From: Porticoccaceae bacterium
GTDB taxonomy: Bacteria > Pseudomonadota > Gammaproteobacteria > Pseudomonadales > Porticoccaceae
Assembly: GCA_902562425.1 (NCBI GenBank)
Contig: CACETF010000002.1
Location: 161,177-225,176, forward strand
Length of the DNA: 64,000 bases
Direction of reading: 5' to 3'
Each line of letters opens with the position of its first letter. Position 1 is the stretch's first letter. The position numbers and the translations under genes were made by a program. Shown here piece after piece: positions 9,333 through 17,817 of this stretch. Below the pieces are notes generated by a model. The model saw only the letters and a program-made list of their open reading frames with translations, was not told the origin of the DNA and searched no databases.

Positions 9333-10379
9333 TTAGCGACTAATATGAATTTGGGGTTGATCCGCTTTATTCGGCACGACTGATCCGATTGGGCGAAACA
9401 AACAATCGTGTGTTTTTAAAATTTTTTCGACGATGGCCCGTTGTTTGGGTTGGACGGTTATAAGAAGACCCCCACTAGTTTGGGGATCGCAAAATATTTT
9501 TTTATCATACAAATTTGAACCGACGATGTCATTTTTGCAACTTTCCCAGTTTCGATTACTGCCACCAGGGACTGCGCCCTTATCACAGTAATTATAAAGG
9601 TACTCATCAAGAATTGGTACCAAAGAGCGGCTCACCGAGGCGGATACGTTGCTTGCTTTGCATATCTCTAGTAAGTGGCCCAGAAGACCAAAACCGGTAA
9701 CATCTGTCATAGCATTTACTTCCGGGAGAGTGGCAAGGCTGATGCCTACTTTGTTAAGTTTAAGCATACTGGTTTCTGCAAGCTCGGCATGCTGGGGTAA
9801 TAATATTCCTCTCTTTCTGGCTGTCGTGAGAATGCCCACACCTAAAGGTTTAGTCAAAAAAAGTATGTCACCAACTTGTGCAGTATTATTCTGCTTCAGA
9901 TTGGATATAGGTACTATTCCAGTTGCGGCAAGTCCGAAAATAGGTTCAGGAGAGTCAATCGAGTGACCTCCCGCTAGATGAATTCCAGCATCATGGCAAG
10001 TTTTTCGTCCACCCTCAATAACAAGTTGACCAGCAGAAAGAGGAAGCTTGTCAATGGGCCACCCGAAAATCGCGATGGCCACCGATGGAGTCCCTCCCAT
10101 TGCGTATATATCACTTAAAGCATTTGTCGCCGCTATTCGTCCATAGCAAAACGGATCATCAACAATAGGCATAAAAAAATCGGTTGTGCTTATAATAGCT
10201 CGACCATCTGAGAGGTCATAAACAGCAGCGTCATCTCGATGTTGGTTGCCGACTAATAAGTTACCCTGTGGAGGGCCTCCGAGTTTAGACTCCAACAGTC
10301 TCGAGAGATTATCGGGACTAATTTTACAACCACAACCCGCACCGTGACTGTACTGTGTTAGTTTTATATTTTCCTGCAT
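9333..10379 (-). CDS. selD: Selenide, water dikinase SelD
   Basis: A 348-residue ATP-dependent synthase of selenophosphate. The N-terminal loop SHGAGCGCK contains the catalytic cysteine and lysine (Cys form, not selenocysteine). The ATP-binding aspartates lie in HRDDAAVYDL and TTDFFMPIVDDP, and the glycine-rich DVTGFGLLGHL is present. It is immediately upstream of mnmH in a two-gene operon. Confidence 0.96.
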   Translation of the reverse strand: MQENIKLTQYSHGAGCGCKISPDNLSRLLESKLGGPPQGNLLVGNQHRDDAAVYDLSDGRAIISTTDFFMPIVDDPFCYGRIAATNALSDIYAMGGTPSVAIAIFGWPIDKLPLSAGQLVIEGGRKTCHDAGIHLAGGHSIDSPEPIFGLAATGIVPISNLKQNNTAQVGDILFLTKPLGVGILTTARKRGILLPQHAELAETSMLKLNKVGISLATLPEVNAMTDVTGFGLLGHLLEICKASNVSASVSRSLVPILDEYLYNYCDKGAVPGGSNRNWESCKNDIVGSNLYDKKIFCDPQTSGGLLITVQPKQRAIVEKILKTHDCLFRPIGSVVPNKADQPQIHISR

Positions 10380-10823
10380 TATTTAACACCCTTTCGTCTT
10401 GTGATTTTAAGTAGAATTGCATGCATGGCTTCGAAAGCCGGTAATATAATGAAACACTAATATACCAAACATAGGTTTCAAACATAATCAGGCCCATGAG
10501 AGGGAAAAGAATATTTCTTTAAGGTATTTTCTATGATAGCCAAAGGGGTATCTCAGCTTTTATGGCCGAAAAAACAAGACTTGATGAAAATTATTGTCCC
10601 AACGGAGCGGATTATGTCACAAGAGAATGAGCTGAATCAAAGTGATTGGGAGAGCTTATTTTTGTGGGAAACTATGGATATGACACTTTAAGAAATGATT
10701 TAACAAACTCTTGAGAGCATGACAATAAAGCTTCTTTAAACAAGAAGTGACCCAGCCTGCTTAAGTTATGAAGACAAACGTCCCGGATTTTATCCATTTT
10801 AATGAGGACCGAGGACTACCATT
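10380..10823. other. Spacer with an unassigned 52-codon frame
   Basis: A frame at 10533-10691 (ATG, weak AAGG upstream) could encode 52 residues starting MIAKGVSQLLWPKKQDL, with no recognisable homology. The rest shows no supported gene. Given the remnant just downstream, this may be debris of the same lost locus. Confidence 0.25.
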
Positions 10824-11150
10824 CATGTGGATCGTCTTCGGATGATCCGGCGATATGCTGAGTTCTCGAGCGCTGAGGTACCGAATGAGTTAGTTATCCT
10901 CATGCTCGCGAGCGGCCAATTAGGGCTTCTATTGGCTTTTGATGTTGCTCCCCACTAAGACTGTGTTTATAAACATCTTATAGAAGAGGAAGATATTGCA
11001 AAGTCGGGTGTGGTGATCAATTCGGTTGTGGTGATGGTCTGAGATGCCCACTATGTTAAAAGTCGATTTAAAATGCATTTACACAGTAAACTTGATCGTG
11101 AAAACATTGGATCAAGAGGTTTCGGAGGGTTCTGTTACACTCAGTAGTTT
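10824..11150 (+). pseudogene. Unidentified degenerate coding remnant
   Basis: One frame gives protein-like sequence interrupted by in-frame stops. It reads HVDRLRMIRRYAEFSSAEVP and LVILMLASGQLGLLLAFDVA, then TAA, HLIEEEDIAKSGVVINSVVV, TGA, DAHYVKSRFKMHLHSKLD and RGFGGFCYTQ, then TAG. Composition and periodicity look like real coding sequence rather than chance, but I do not recognise the family. No start codon or ribosome-binding site is convincing. Confidence 0.35.
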
Positions 11151-11171
11151 GGCAAAACAGTCATTTGGGCT

Positions 11172-11807
11172 TTAATTGGTGCAAAGAGATCTGATAAAAA
11201 TTAAATCACTCAATGAGGAAACTGCACCTGTAAGATCACGCAGTATCCCAGTAGACAAATTATAAATCCAACCATGCAGAGACAAATCAAGTTTTTTGAT
11301 CCAAGCGTCTTTAACTAAGCTTAGGTTACCAAGATTCGCTATTTGGTTTACTACATTCAATTCACTGAGTCGGTTACTTCTCTCTGCTTTACAACTTAGC
11401 GCGTCAAGGTCACTTTTATGATCAATTCTTATTTTTAGAATATTGTCTATCCATGGATTTATAAATTTAGAAGATGGTTTGTTAAACGCAGATTCAATGC
11501 CACCGCAACCGGTGTGACCACACACTATTATATGTTTTACCTCCAAAAAATATATCGCGTACTCGAGGACTGAAAGACAGTTTATATCGTTTACATTCAC
11601 TTGATTGGCTATATTTCGGTGTACAAAAATATTACCGGGTGGTAAATCAAGAATTTGGCTCGGTGATACACGACTATCAGAGCAGCCTATCCAGCAATAT
11701 TCTGGATTTTGCTGTTTTGCGGCGGCTGCAAAAAACTCCGAGTCTTCATTTTTTCGCGACTTTGCCCAATTACTATTTCTCTGGAGGAGGTCTTCTAAAT
11801 CGTTCAA
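11172..11807 (-). CDS. Beta-class carbonic anhydrase
   Basis: About 211 residues; interconverts CO2 and bicarbonate with a zinc cofactor in the cytoplasm. The beta-class signatures are present: CSDSR (Cys plus Asp/Arg dyad), HRNIANQV, and the second zinc pair HTGCGG, with EYAIYFLEVKHIIVCGH before it. Two TTG codons can start it. The one at 11807 has AAGGAG at proper spacing, while the upstream TTG (11813) touches that site, so I chose 11807. It is shorter at the C-terminus than some relatives but contains all ligands. Confidence 0.9.
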   Translation of the reverse strand: MNDLEDLLQRNSNWAKSRKNEDSEFFAAAAKQQNPEYCWIGCSDSRVSPSQILDLPPGNIFVHRNIANQVNVNDINCLSVLEYAIYFLEVKHIIVCGHTGCGGIESAFNKPSSKFINPWIDNILKIRIDHKSDLDALSCKAERSNRLSELNVVNQIANLGNLSLVKDAWIKKLDLSLHGWIYNLSTGILRDLTGAVSSLSDLIFIRSLCTN

Positions 11808-11897
11808 TGCCAACTCCTTGGTGACCGGTTTTAGATTTTTAGATGTAGTTACTCTTTGGTGGATAATTAATCTGATGTGTGCCGGGGTGAAACAAAG

Positions 11898-12569
11898 CTA
11901 TCCACATTTGGAGTCACCGCAACTAAGGCAAGTCATACATCCATCCAATAATATTAGAGCCTTAGTGCTGCACTTCTTACATAATCTCGCTGATTCAGGG
12001 AAGCCAGTGGCTTGAACTTTAGCGGTCTCGTAAGCGGCCCGTTTTTCATCCATTATTTTTTGTTGATGTTCCGGTATTTGTGGTTTTGTTATAAGTCCTA
12101 TTTTTTGTAGATGATCCTCTATGGCCCATCCAATTTCAGCAACAAGGGAGGGCATAAATTTACCCCCTTGTTTGAAGTAACCGCCTTGAGGATCAAAGAC
12201 AGCCTTGAGTTCCTCAACTAAAAATGTACAGTCTCCACCTTTTCGGAATACGGCTGAAACCACTCTGGTTAGTGCCACAATCCATTGGAAGTGATCCATA
12301 TTTTTTGAGTTGATAAATATCTCAAATGGACGCCGTAATTCGTGATCAGTGCCCTCATTGAGCAAGATATCATTAATCGTGAGATACAGGGCGTGATCTG
12401 AGAGAGGCGTTTTGATCTTGTAAGTGCTTCCTGGTAATGCCTCTGGCCTTGAAACTTTTTCGTGCATTTGAATGATATTGCTTTCAGGAATGGAAGGTTT
12501 TTCCTCAGGCGCTGCCTCTTTTGTAAGCACCTTATAGCCAACTATTTTTTGATCTATTTTTTTATTCAT
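11898..12569 (-). CDS. nrdJb: NrdJb, class II RNR small chain, full-length copy
   Basis: A 223-residue partner of the B12-dependent ribonucleotide reductase in its split NrdJa/NrdJb form. It carries the TSCPD-type domain (HFQWIVALTRVVSAVFRKGG, LKAVFDPQGGYFKQGGKFMP) and a C-terminal cysteine tail with CKKC and CMTCLSCGDSKC. In class II reductases that tail binds zinc and supplies the redox cysteines that re-reduce the active site. The start ATG at 12569 overlaps the stop of the preceding copy (ATGA), which implies translational coupling. No independent Shine-Dalgarno is seen. Confidence 0.85.
   Translation of the reverse strand: MNKKIDQKIVGYKVLTKEAAPEEKPSIPESNIIQMHEKVSRPEALPGSTYKIKTPLSDHALYLTINDILLNEGTDHELRRPFEIFINSKNMDHFQWIVALTRVVSAVFRKGGDCTFLVEELKAVFDPQGGYFKQGGKFMPSLVAEIGWAIEDHLQKIGLITKPQIPEHQQKIMDEKRAAYETAKVQATGFPESARLCKKCSTKALILLDGCMTCLSCGDSKCG
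12023..12569 (-). repeat. Tandem direct repeat, unit 1 (nrdJb)
   Basis: 547 bp identical to 12583-13129 except for two bases (12420 and 12495), with a period of 560 bp. The 13-bp junction at 12570-12582 supplies the last codons and stop of the truncated copy. Confidence 0.97.
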
Positions 12570-13129
12570 TTTTTAGTTTCAACGGTCTCGTAAGCGGCCC
12601 GTTTTTCATCCATTATTTTTTGTTGATGTTCCGGTATTTGTGGTTTTGTTATAAGTCCTATTTTTTGTAGATGATCCTCTATGGCCCATCCAATTTCAGC
12701 AACAAGGGAGGGCATAAATTTACCCCCTTGTTTGAAGTAACCGCCTTGAGGATCAAAGACAGCCTTGAGTTCCTCAACTAAAAATGTACAGTCTCCACCT
12801 TTTCGGAATACGGCTGAAACCACTCTGGTTAGTGCCACAATCCATTGGAAGTGATCCATATTTTTTGAGTTGATAAATATCTCAAATGGACGCCGTAATT
12901 CGTGATCAGTGCCCTCATTGAGCAAGATATCATTAATCGTGAGATACAGGGCGTGATCTGAGAGAGGCGTTTTGATCTTATAAGTGCTTCCTGGTAATGC
13001 CTCTGGCCTTGAAACTTTTTCGTGCATTTGAATGATATTGCTTTCAGGAATGGAGGGTTTTTCCTCAGGCGCTGCCTCTTTTGTAAGCACCTTATAGCCA
13101 ACTATTTTTTGATCTATTTTTTTATTCAT
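12566..13129 (-). CDS. NrdJb tandem copy lacking the cysteine tail
   Basis: A 187-residue near-duplicate of the downstream nrdJb: the shared 547 bp differ at two sites, both silent third-codon positions (12420/12980 and 12495/13055). It diverges after AAYET and stops after VETKK, so it lacks the whole zinc/redox cysteine tail. I start it at ATG 13129 because GGAGGAGG lies just upstream; an in-frame ATG at 13150 precedes that site. It is the first nrdJb copy after nrdJa and has the best ribosome-binding site. It may act as a tail-less structural subunit, or be a recent duplication in transit. Confidence 0.8.
   Translation of the reverse strand: MNKKIDQKIVGYKVLTKEAAPEEKPSIPESNIIQMHEKVSRPEALPGSTYKIKTPLSDHALYLTINDILLNEGTDHELRRPFEIFINSKNMDHFQWIVALTRVVSAVFRKGGDCTFLVEELKAVFDPQGGYFKQGGKFMPSLVAEIGWAIEDHLQKIGLITKPQIPEHQQKIMDEKRAAYETVETKK
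12583..13129 (-). repeat. Tandem direct repeat, unit 2 (nrdJb)
   Basis: Second unit of the same 547-bp repeat; the differences are at 12980 and 13055. Because the copies are not strictly identical, a simple assembly collapse or expansion is unlikely. Confidence 0.97.
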
Positions 13130-13168
13130 CAACCTCCTCCAGTCAGGCATTTAATGCTGTTGATATCT

Positions 13169-15319
13169 TTAAAACTTTCCATAGTAACCTTCTTTTAAAG
13201 CATCAAAGAGGTTTGCAGCGGTATGCTTTTCTCCATCATATTCGATCTCTTCATTGCCTTTGAATTCAGCAGTTGATCCATCTTCTAGTGTGAAGCAATA
13301 GGTAGTGTTCTCTAGATCTTGTTCTTTTACTAAAACGCCTTGAAACGCCTCAGGGTTAAACCGGAACGTGGTGCATCCTTTCAACCCTTTTTTCGCAGCA
13401 TATAAATAGATATCTTTAAAGTCTTCATAATTACAATCTGTGGGTACATTTATGGTTTTAGAAATAGAAGAATCTACCCATTTTTGCGCTGCCGCTTGAA
13501 TGTCGACGTGTTGTTTGGGCATGATGTTTTCAGAGCTGACGAAGTAATCGGGAAGCGCGTTGTCTGGATTCTCAGAAAATGGCATAGCAGAATTATTCAC
13601 CAGCGCTCTGTATGCGAGTAACTCGTATGAATAAACATCCACTTTTTCTTTGGATTTTCGTCCCTCCCGAATCACGTTACGTGAATAGTGGTGCGCAAAA
13701 CTGGGCTCTATTCCATTGCTGACATTGTTTGCCAGTGATAAAGAAATAGTACCTGTAGGGGCAATGGAGGTGTGGTGACTAAAACGACATCCCTCCTCAG
13801 TAATGGAATCCACTAACTCAGGGGCTACTTCAGCAATTTTCTTCATGTAGTCACTGTACTTGCCAAGCAATACCTTTCCTGCGATTTTGTCACCGATTTT
13901 GATGCCATCCTCTGCAAGTTCAGGTTTTTTGAAAAGCATTTCTGCTGTAACTGAAAAATTGTCATTCATGATTTTTGCAGGTCCTTTTTCTCTTGCTAGA
14001 TTCAGCCCCGCCTGAAGACCAGATACTGCCATTTCACGAGCAACACGTTCAGTGAATTCCACTGAGTTTTTATCGCCATATTGCATACACAGCATTGTTA
14101 TAGCAGATCCGAGGCCAAGAAATCCCATACCATGCCGACGTTTGTACTCGATTTCTTCCCTTTGCCTATCCAGTGGTAAACCATTAATTTCGACAACATT
14201 ATCGAGCATTCTTGTAAAAACCTGCACGACTTCTTTATATTCTTCCCAGTCGAAATATGCATCCTCTGAGAAAGGGTTACGTACGAATTTAGTAAGATTT
14301 ATGGAGCCTAACAAACAGCTACCATATGGCGGTAGTGGTTGTTCGCCACATGGGTTCGTTGCACGAATATCCTCACAAAACCAGTTGTTGTTGTTTTTGT
14401 TTACTTGATCAATGAGGATAAATCCTGGTTCTGCGAAATCATATGTGGACGACATAATAGCATTCCACAACTTTTGGGCCCGAATTGTTTCATAAATTTT
14501 GCACGCCACCAAGCCCTGCTCGTTACGGACATAGCCTTCTGATGTTGGGAATGACTTCCACACGATTTTTTCATCGTTTAAATTCAGCCCATTTTCAACC
14601 TCTTTTGCAGTGATAGGGAATGTCAAATCCCAATTTCTATTGTCTTGTACTGCGTTGATAAATTCCTCGGTTATCAGAAGTGAGAGGTTGAATTGACGAA
14701 GTCGGCCGTCCTCCCTCTTTGCACGCACGAAATCGAATACATCTGGATGGCTAACGTCAAAGGTAGCCATCTGTGCACCACGCCGACCGCCCGCAGAAGA
14801 AACTGTAAAGCACATCTTGTCGAATATATCCATGAAAGACAGTGGACCTGATGTATATGCTCCAGCTCCCGACACATAGGCGCCTTTTGGCCTAAGTGTC
14901 GAAAATTCATAACCAATCCCACATCCTGCCTTCAAGGTCAGTCCTGCCTCAAGGTTACTTTCAAGGATTCCTCTCATTGAATCGGGGACAATTCCTGAAA
15001 CCGTGCAGTTGATTGTGGAGGTAGAGGGTTTGTATTCTTGCGCTCCAGCATTCGATATTATTCTACCCGCCGGAATTGCTCCATGCTGAAGCGCCCATTC
15101 AAATCGATCTTGCCAAAATGCCGAATTTTCTGGATCTTCCACCCGCGCCAATGCTATAGCAACCCTTCGATATGTAGCTGCTATGTCGTGATCTATCGGA
15201 TCCATGTGTTTATCTTTTAATCGATATTTTTTATCCCAAATATCCATCGATGCATCTTGCATACCTATTTCGTCGTCTCTAATGGTCGTTTTGATCGACC
15301 TTAATTTTGCTACGCTCAT
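13169..15319 (-). CDS. nrdJa: NrdJa, B12-dependent class II ribonucleotide reductase, large chain
   Basis: A 716-residue adenosylcobalamin-dependent reductase that makes deoxyribonucleotides without oxygen or an iron cofactor. Visible signatures are the substrate-site cysteine in STINCTVSGIVPDS, KAGCGIGYEFSTLRPKG, SAGGRRGAQMA, the thiyl-radical Cys and Glu in NPCGEQPLPPYGSCLLGSIN, and the C-terminal barrel region TSIAPTGTISLSLANNVSNG. The C-terminal redox cysteines are supplied by NrdJb, encoded 39 bp downstream. This makes the cell B12-dependent for DNA precursors unless other reductases exist elsewhere. No cobalamin riboswitch is visible upstream. Confidence 0.95.
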   Translation of the reverse strand: MSVAKLRSIKTTIRDDEIGMQDASMDIWDKKYRLKDKHMDPIDHDIAATYRRVAIALARVEDPENSAFWQDRFEWALQHGAIPAGRIISNAGAQEYKPSTSTINCTVSGIVPDSMRGILESNLEAGLTLKAGCGIGYEFSTLRPKGAYVSGAGAYTSGPLSFMDIFDKMCFTVSSAGGRRGAQMATFDVSHPDVFDFVRAKREDGRLRQFNLSLLITEEFINAVQDNRNWDLTFPITAKEVENGLNLNDEKIVWKSFPTSEGYVRNEQGLVACKIYETIRAQKLWNAIMSSTYDFAEPGFILIDQVNKNNNNWFCEDIRATNPCGEQPLPPYGSCLLGSINLTKFVRNPFSEDAYFDWEEYKEVVQVFTRMLDNVVEINGLPLDRQREEIEYKRRHGMGFLGLGSAITMLCMQYGDKNSVEFTERVAREMAVSGLQAGLNLAREKGPAKIMNDNFSVTAEMLFKKPELAEDGIKIGDKIAGKVLLGKYSDYMKKIAEVAPELVDSITEEGCRFSHHTSIAPTGTISLSLANNVSNGIEPSFAHHYSRNVIREGRKSKEKVDVYSYELLAYRALVNNSAMPFSENPDNALPDYFVSSENIMPKQHVDIQAAAQKWVDSSISKTINVPTDCNYEDFKDIYLYAAKKGLKGCTTFRFNPEAFQGVLVKEQDLENTTYCFTLEDGSTAEFKGNEEIEYDGEKHTAANLFDALKEGYYGKF

Positions 15320-15736
15320 TCTAATTCCTTTTACTCAACGATTTTTTGATCCACTTTTTTTGTCAAATGACCTTTCATTTTTTTGCTTTTCGTCGACTTG
15401 AATTTTCTGTCACTTCCAAGATTTAGTAGTATATAAATCTATAACTACCACATCTAGTATTATTTTCGATAATTTGTCTTCTTTTTTGTTGATGAATATT
15501 GGAAAAAGCTGTGGATACTCGTGCATACATCACACACGCACTCGGTTTTGATAGGTTGTTTTGCTTGGGGATAAACCAGGAAGGTTTTATCAAGTCTGCT
15601 GGCTTTTGTTGTTAAGTGTAAACCACTTAGCTAAACTTATATCTCTGTTTTAACTTGCTTTGCTTGCCATAGTTTTGATACCGACTTAAATTCATAGCGG
15701 TAAAATAATTAGTCACTACAATTTTGGGTTTTTAGT
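15320..15736. promoter_or_regulatory. Divergent nrdJa/trpB control region
   Basis: 417 bp between divergent genes. It contains an inverted repeat, GTAGT (15426-15430) facing ACTAC (15444-15448) with an AT-rich centre, which is the size of an NrdR-type operator. It also has a DnaA-box-like TGTGGATAC at 15510-15518. Both are consensus-level guesses. No riboswitch fold was recognised. Confidence 0.3.
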
Positions 15737-16996
15737 GTGGATATTTTTGATTTTTCAAGCGGCCGAGAGGGATATTATGGCCAATATGGGGGTGTTTTTC
15801 TCCCTGAGGTTCTGCATTCCACCATTGAAGAGCTCTTGTTTTGCTTTCGGGAGTGTAAAGAAGATCCCGATTTTTGGAGCGAATATGTGCGACTTCTACA
15901 GAACTACTCTGGTCGTCCAACGCCTGTGACACACCTTCCAAACCTTTCATGTCGTCTGGGTGGCGCTCAAATTTATGTTAAGCGGGATGATTTAAACCAT
16001 ACCGGCTCGCATAAAATTAACAACGTAATGGGTCAAGGGCTGTTGTGCAAAAGACTCGGAAAGAAAAAGGTGATTGCGGAGACTGGGGCCGGTCAGCATG
16101 GGTATGCCACGGCCACAATGGCGGCGCGTTTTGGTTTTGATTGTAAGATTTATATGGGAGCTGTTGATGTCGCTCGTCAGCGACCAAATGTTTTTTGGAT
16201 GGAGAATCTCGGTGCTGAAGTCATAGCGGTGCAAGATGGGCAAAAAACTCTCAAAGACGCTATTAATGAATGTATGCGCGATTGGGTTTTAAATATGACT
16301 GATACCCATTACGTCCTTGGAACTGCATGTGGACCTCATCCATTTCCGGAAATGGTCAGCTGGTTTCAGTCTATTATCGGTGTTGAGGCTCGCGAACAAA
16401 TCTTAGCATTAGCTGGAAAATTGCCAGATCGGATTTATGCTTGTGTTGGAGGAGGGTCCAATGCAATTGGTATTTTCCAGGGATTCTTGAATGACGACAA
16501 TGTTGAATTAGTGGGCTGCGAAGCGGGCGGTTTGGGTGCGGGTTCAAATATGCATGCAGCTCGCTTGGCATATAACGACGCTTCTGTGGGAGTAGCACAA
16601 GGTTATAAGACTTATTTTCTACAGAATCAGCAAGGAAATATGGTAGAGACACACTCAATTGCGGCAGGGCTTGATTATATTGGTATAAATCCTATTTTTT
16701 CTTACCTATGGGAGCAGGAAAAAGTGCGCTTTGAGGCAGCTACCGATTTGGAGGTCAAGGAAGCTTTGCGCCTGACCATGAGGACGGAGGGATTGATTCC
16801 GGCTCTAGAGACTACACATGCGTTTGCAACCGCGATTAAGGAAGCGCCAACAATGGGGGCCGACCAGATTATCCTTATCAATCAATCCGGTCGTGGTGAC
16901 AAGGATATATTCATGATTGCGGATGCACTTAATGATCAACAATGGAAAAGTTTCATAAAGAGTAAAGCAGACCAGTATCGGTTAGAGGAAAATTGA
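15737..16996 (+). CDS. trpB: Tryptophan synthase beta chain TrpB
   Basis: A 419-residue PLP enzyme that condenses indole with serine. The PLP lysine is in NHTGSHKINNVMGQ, followed by AETGAGQHGYATATMAARFG. The phosphate-binding loop CVGGGSNAIGIF and C-terminal LINQSGRGDKD are present. The start is GTG 15737 with no clear ribosome-binding site; the family opening GYYGQYGGVFLPE follows it directly. It overlaps trpA by one base (TGATG). No trpF lies upstream, unlike the common trpFBA order. Confidence 0.95.
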   Translation: MDIFDFSSGREGYYGQYGGVFLPEVLHSTIEELLFCFRECKEDPDFWSEYVRLLQNYSGRPTPVTHLPNLSCRLGGAQIYVKRDDLNHTGSHKINNVMGQGLLCKRLGKKKVIAETGAGQHGYATATMAARFGFDCKIYMGAVDVARQRPNVFWMENLGAEVIAVQDGQKTLKDAINECMRDWVLNMTDTHYVLGTACGPHPFPEMVSWFQSIIGVEAREQILALAGKLPDRIYACVGGGSNAIGIFQGFLNDDNVELVGCEAGGLGAGSNMHAARLAYNDASVGVAQGYKTYFLQNQQGNMVETHSIAAGLDYIGINPIFSYLWEQEKVRFEAATDLEVKEALRLTMRTEGLIPALETTHAFATAIKEAPTMGADQIILINQSGRGDKDIFMIADALNDQQWKSFIKSKADQYRLEEN

Positions 16997-17760
16997 TGGA
17001 GCTAGCCAATTATATTAGGGAACGTCGTCGGGATAAAGACCTCCTGATAATGGCGCATGTCGTGTGCGGGTACCCATCTTTCGGAGCAAACATGCAAGCA
17101 CTAGAAATTATGCAACAAGCGGGCGTCGACCTAGTAGAACTGCAATTTCCTTTTTCTGAACCGAGTGCTGATGGACCAATTTTTGTTCGGGCTAACGAGG
17201 AATCACTAAAATCTGGTACCACGATTGACCAATGCTTTGATTTTATGCGCGCTGTCACGTCACGATTTTCGTTTAAAGTTTTAATGATGGGATATTATAA
17301 TACAGTTTTTAAAATGGGTGAAAAAGACTTTTTGCAACGATTGTCTGCTGCGGGAGGTATTGCATTTATTCTACCTGATCTTCCGATTGAGGAGTCAAAG
17401 ATTTTTCGCCAGGAAGCCCTGTCATGCGGTATCGATCCGATTATTCTCATGACGCCAACAAGTAGTGATAAGCGTTTGGCTGAATTGGGTGCGGTGAGCA
17501 GCGGTATGGTTTACGTAGTTGCCCGAAAAGGGGTGACAGGGACAAAAAGTAATATTGATGCCGAAGTGTTGGCATTGCTTGAGCGATGTCGCAGGCACAC
17601 TAATGTTCCGTTAGGCGTTGGCTTTGGAATTTCAAATCGCAATGATTTGCAAGCACTACGTGGAGCTGCTGATGTTGCCATCATCGGAACGGCTGCCTTA
17701 AAAATTTGGCAAACTGCCGGTCCTGATGGCCTCAAAATTTTTTTTCATACACTTGGTTGA
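16996..17760 (+). CDS. trpA: Tryptophan synthase alpha chain TrpA (divergent)
   Basis: A 254-residue TIM-barrel lyase that releases indole from indoleglycerol phosphate. The catalytic Glu and Asp are in VELQFPFSEPSADGPIF. The phosphate-binding end is represented by GVGFGISNRNDL and AIIGTAAL. Several signatures differ from the enteric form, for example HVVCGYPSF in place of the FVTLGDPG region and VARKGVTGTKS in place of SRAGVTG. I read these as a divergent TrpA lineage that keeps its catalytic residues. ATG 16996 overlaps the trpB stop and has GAGG upstream. Translational coupling with trpB is expected. Confidence 0.92.
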   Translation: MELANYIRERRRDKDLLIMAHVVCGYPSFGANMQALEIMQQAGVDLVELQFPFSEPSADGPIFVRANEESLKSGTTIDQCFDFMRAVTSRFSFKVLMMGYYNTVFKMGEKDFLQRLSAAGGIAFILPDLPIEESKIFRQEALSCGIDPIILMTPTSSDKRLAELGAVSSGMVYVVARKGVTGTKSNIDAEVLALLERCRRHTNVPLGVGFGISNRNDLQALRGAADVAIIGTAALKIWQTAGPDGLKIFFHTLG

Positions 17761-17817
17761 TATGAGCATTGGGTACATTAACCTCTTTCTCTCTTTTTGA
17801 TGTAGATGTAACACTAT

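Noticed and set aside
11898..13129. Assembly artefact as the cause of the nrdJb repeat.
   Set aside because: The copies differ at two positions and have different ends with a coherent ATGA overlap, so a real duplication is more likely, though not proven.
15320..15736. A cobalamin riboswitch upstream of nrdJa.
   Set aside because: No B12-box or matching stem pattern was found on the minus strand.
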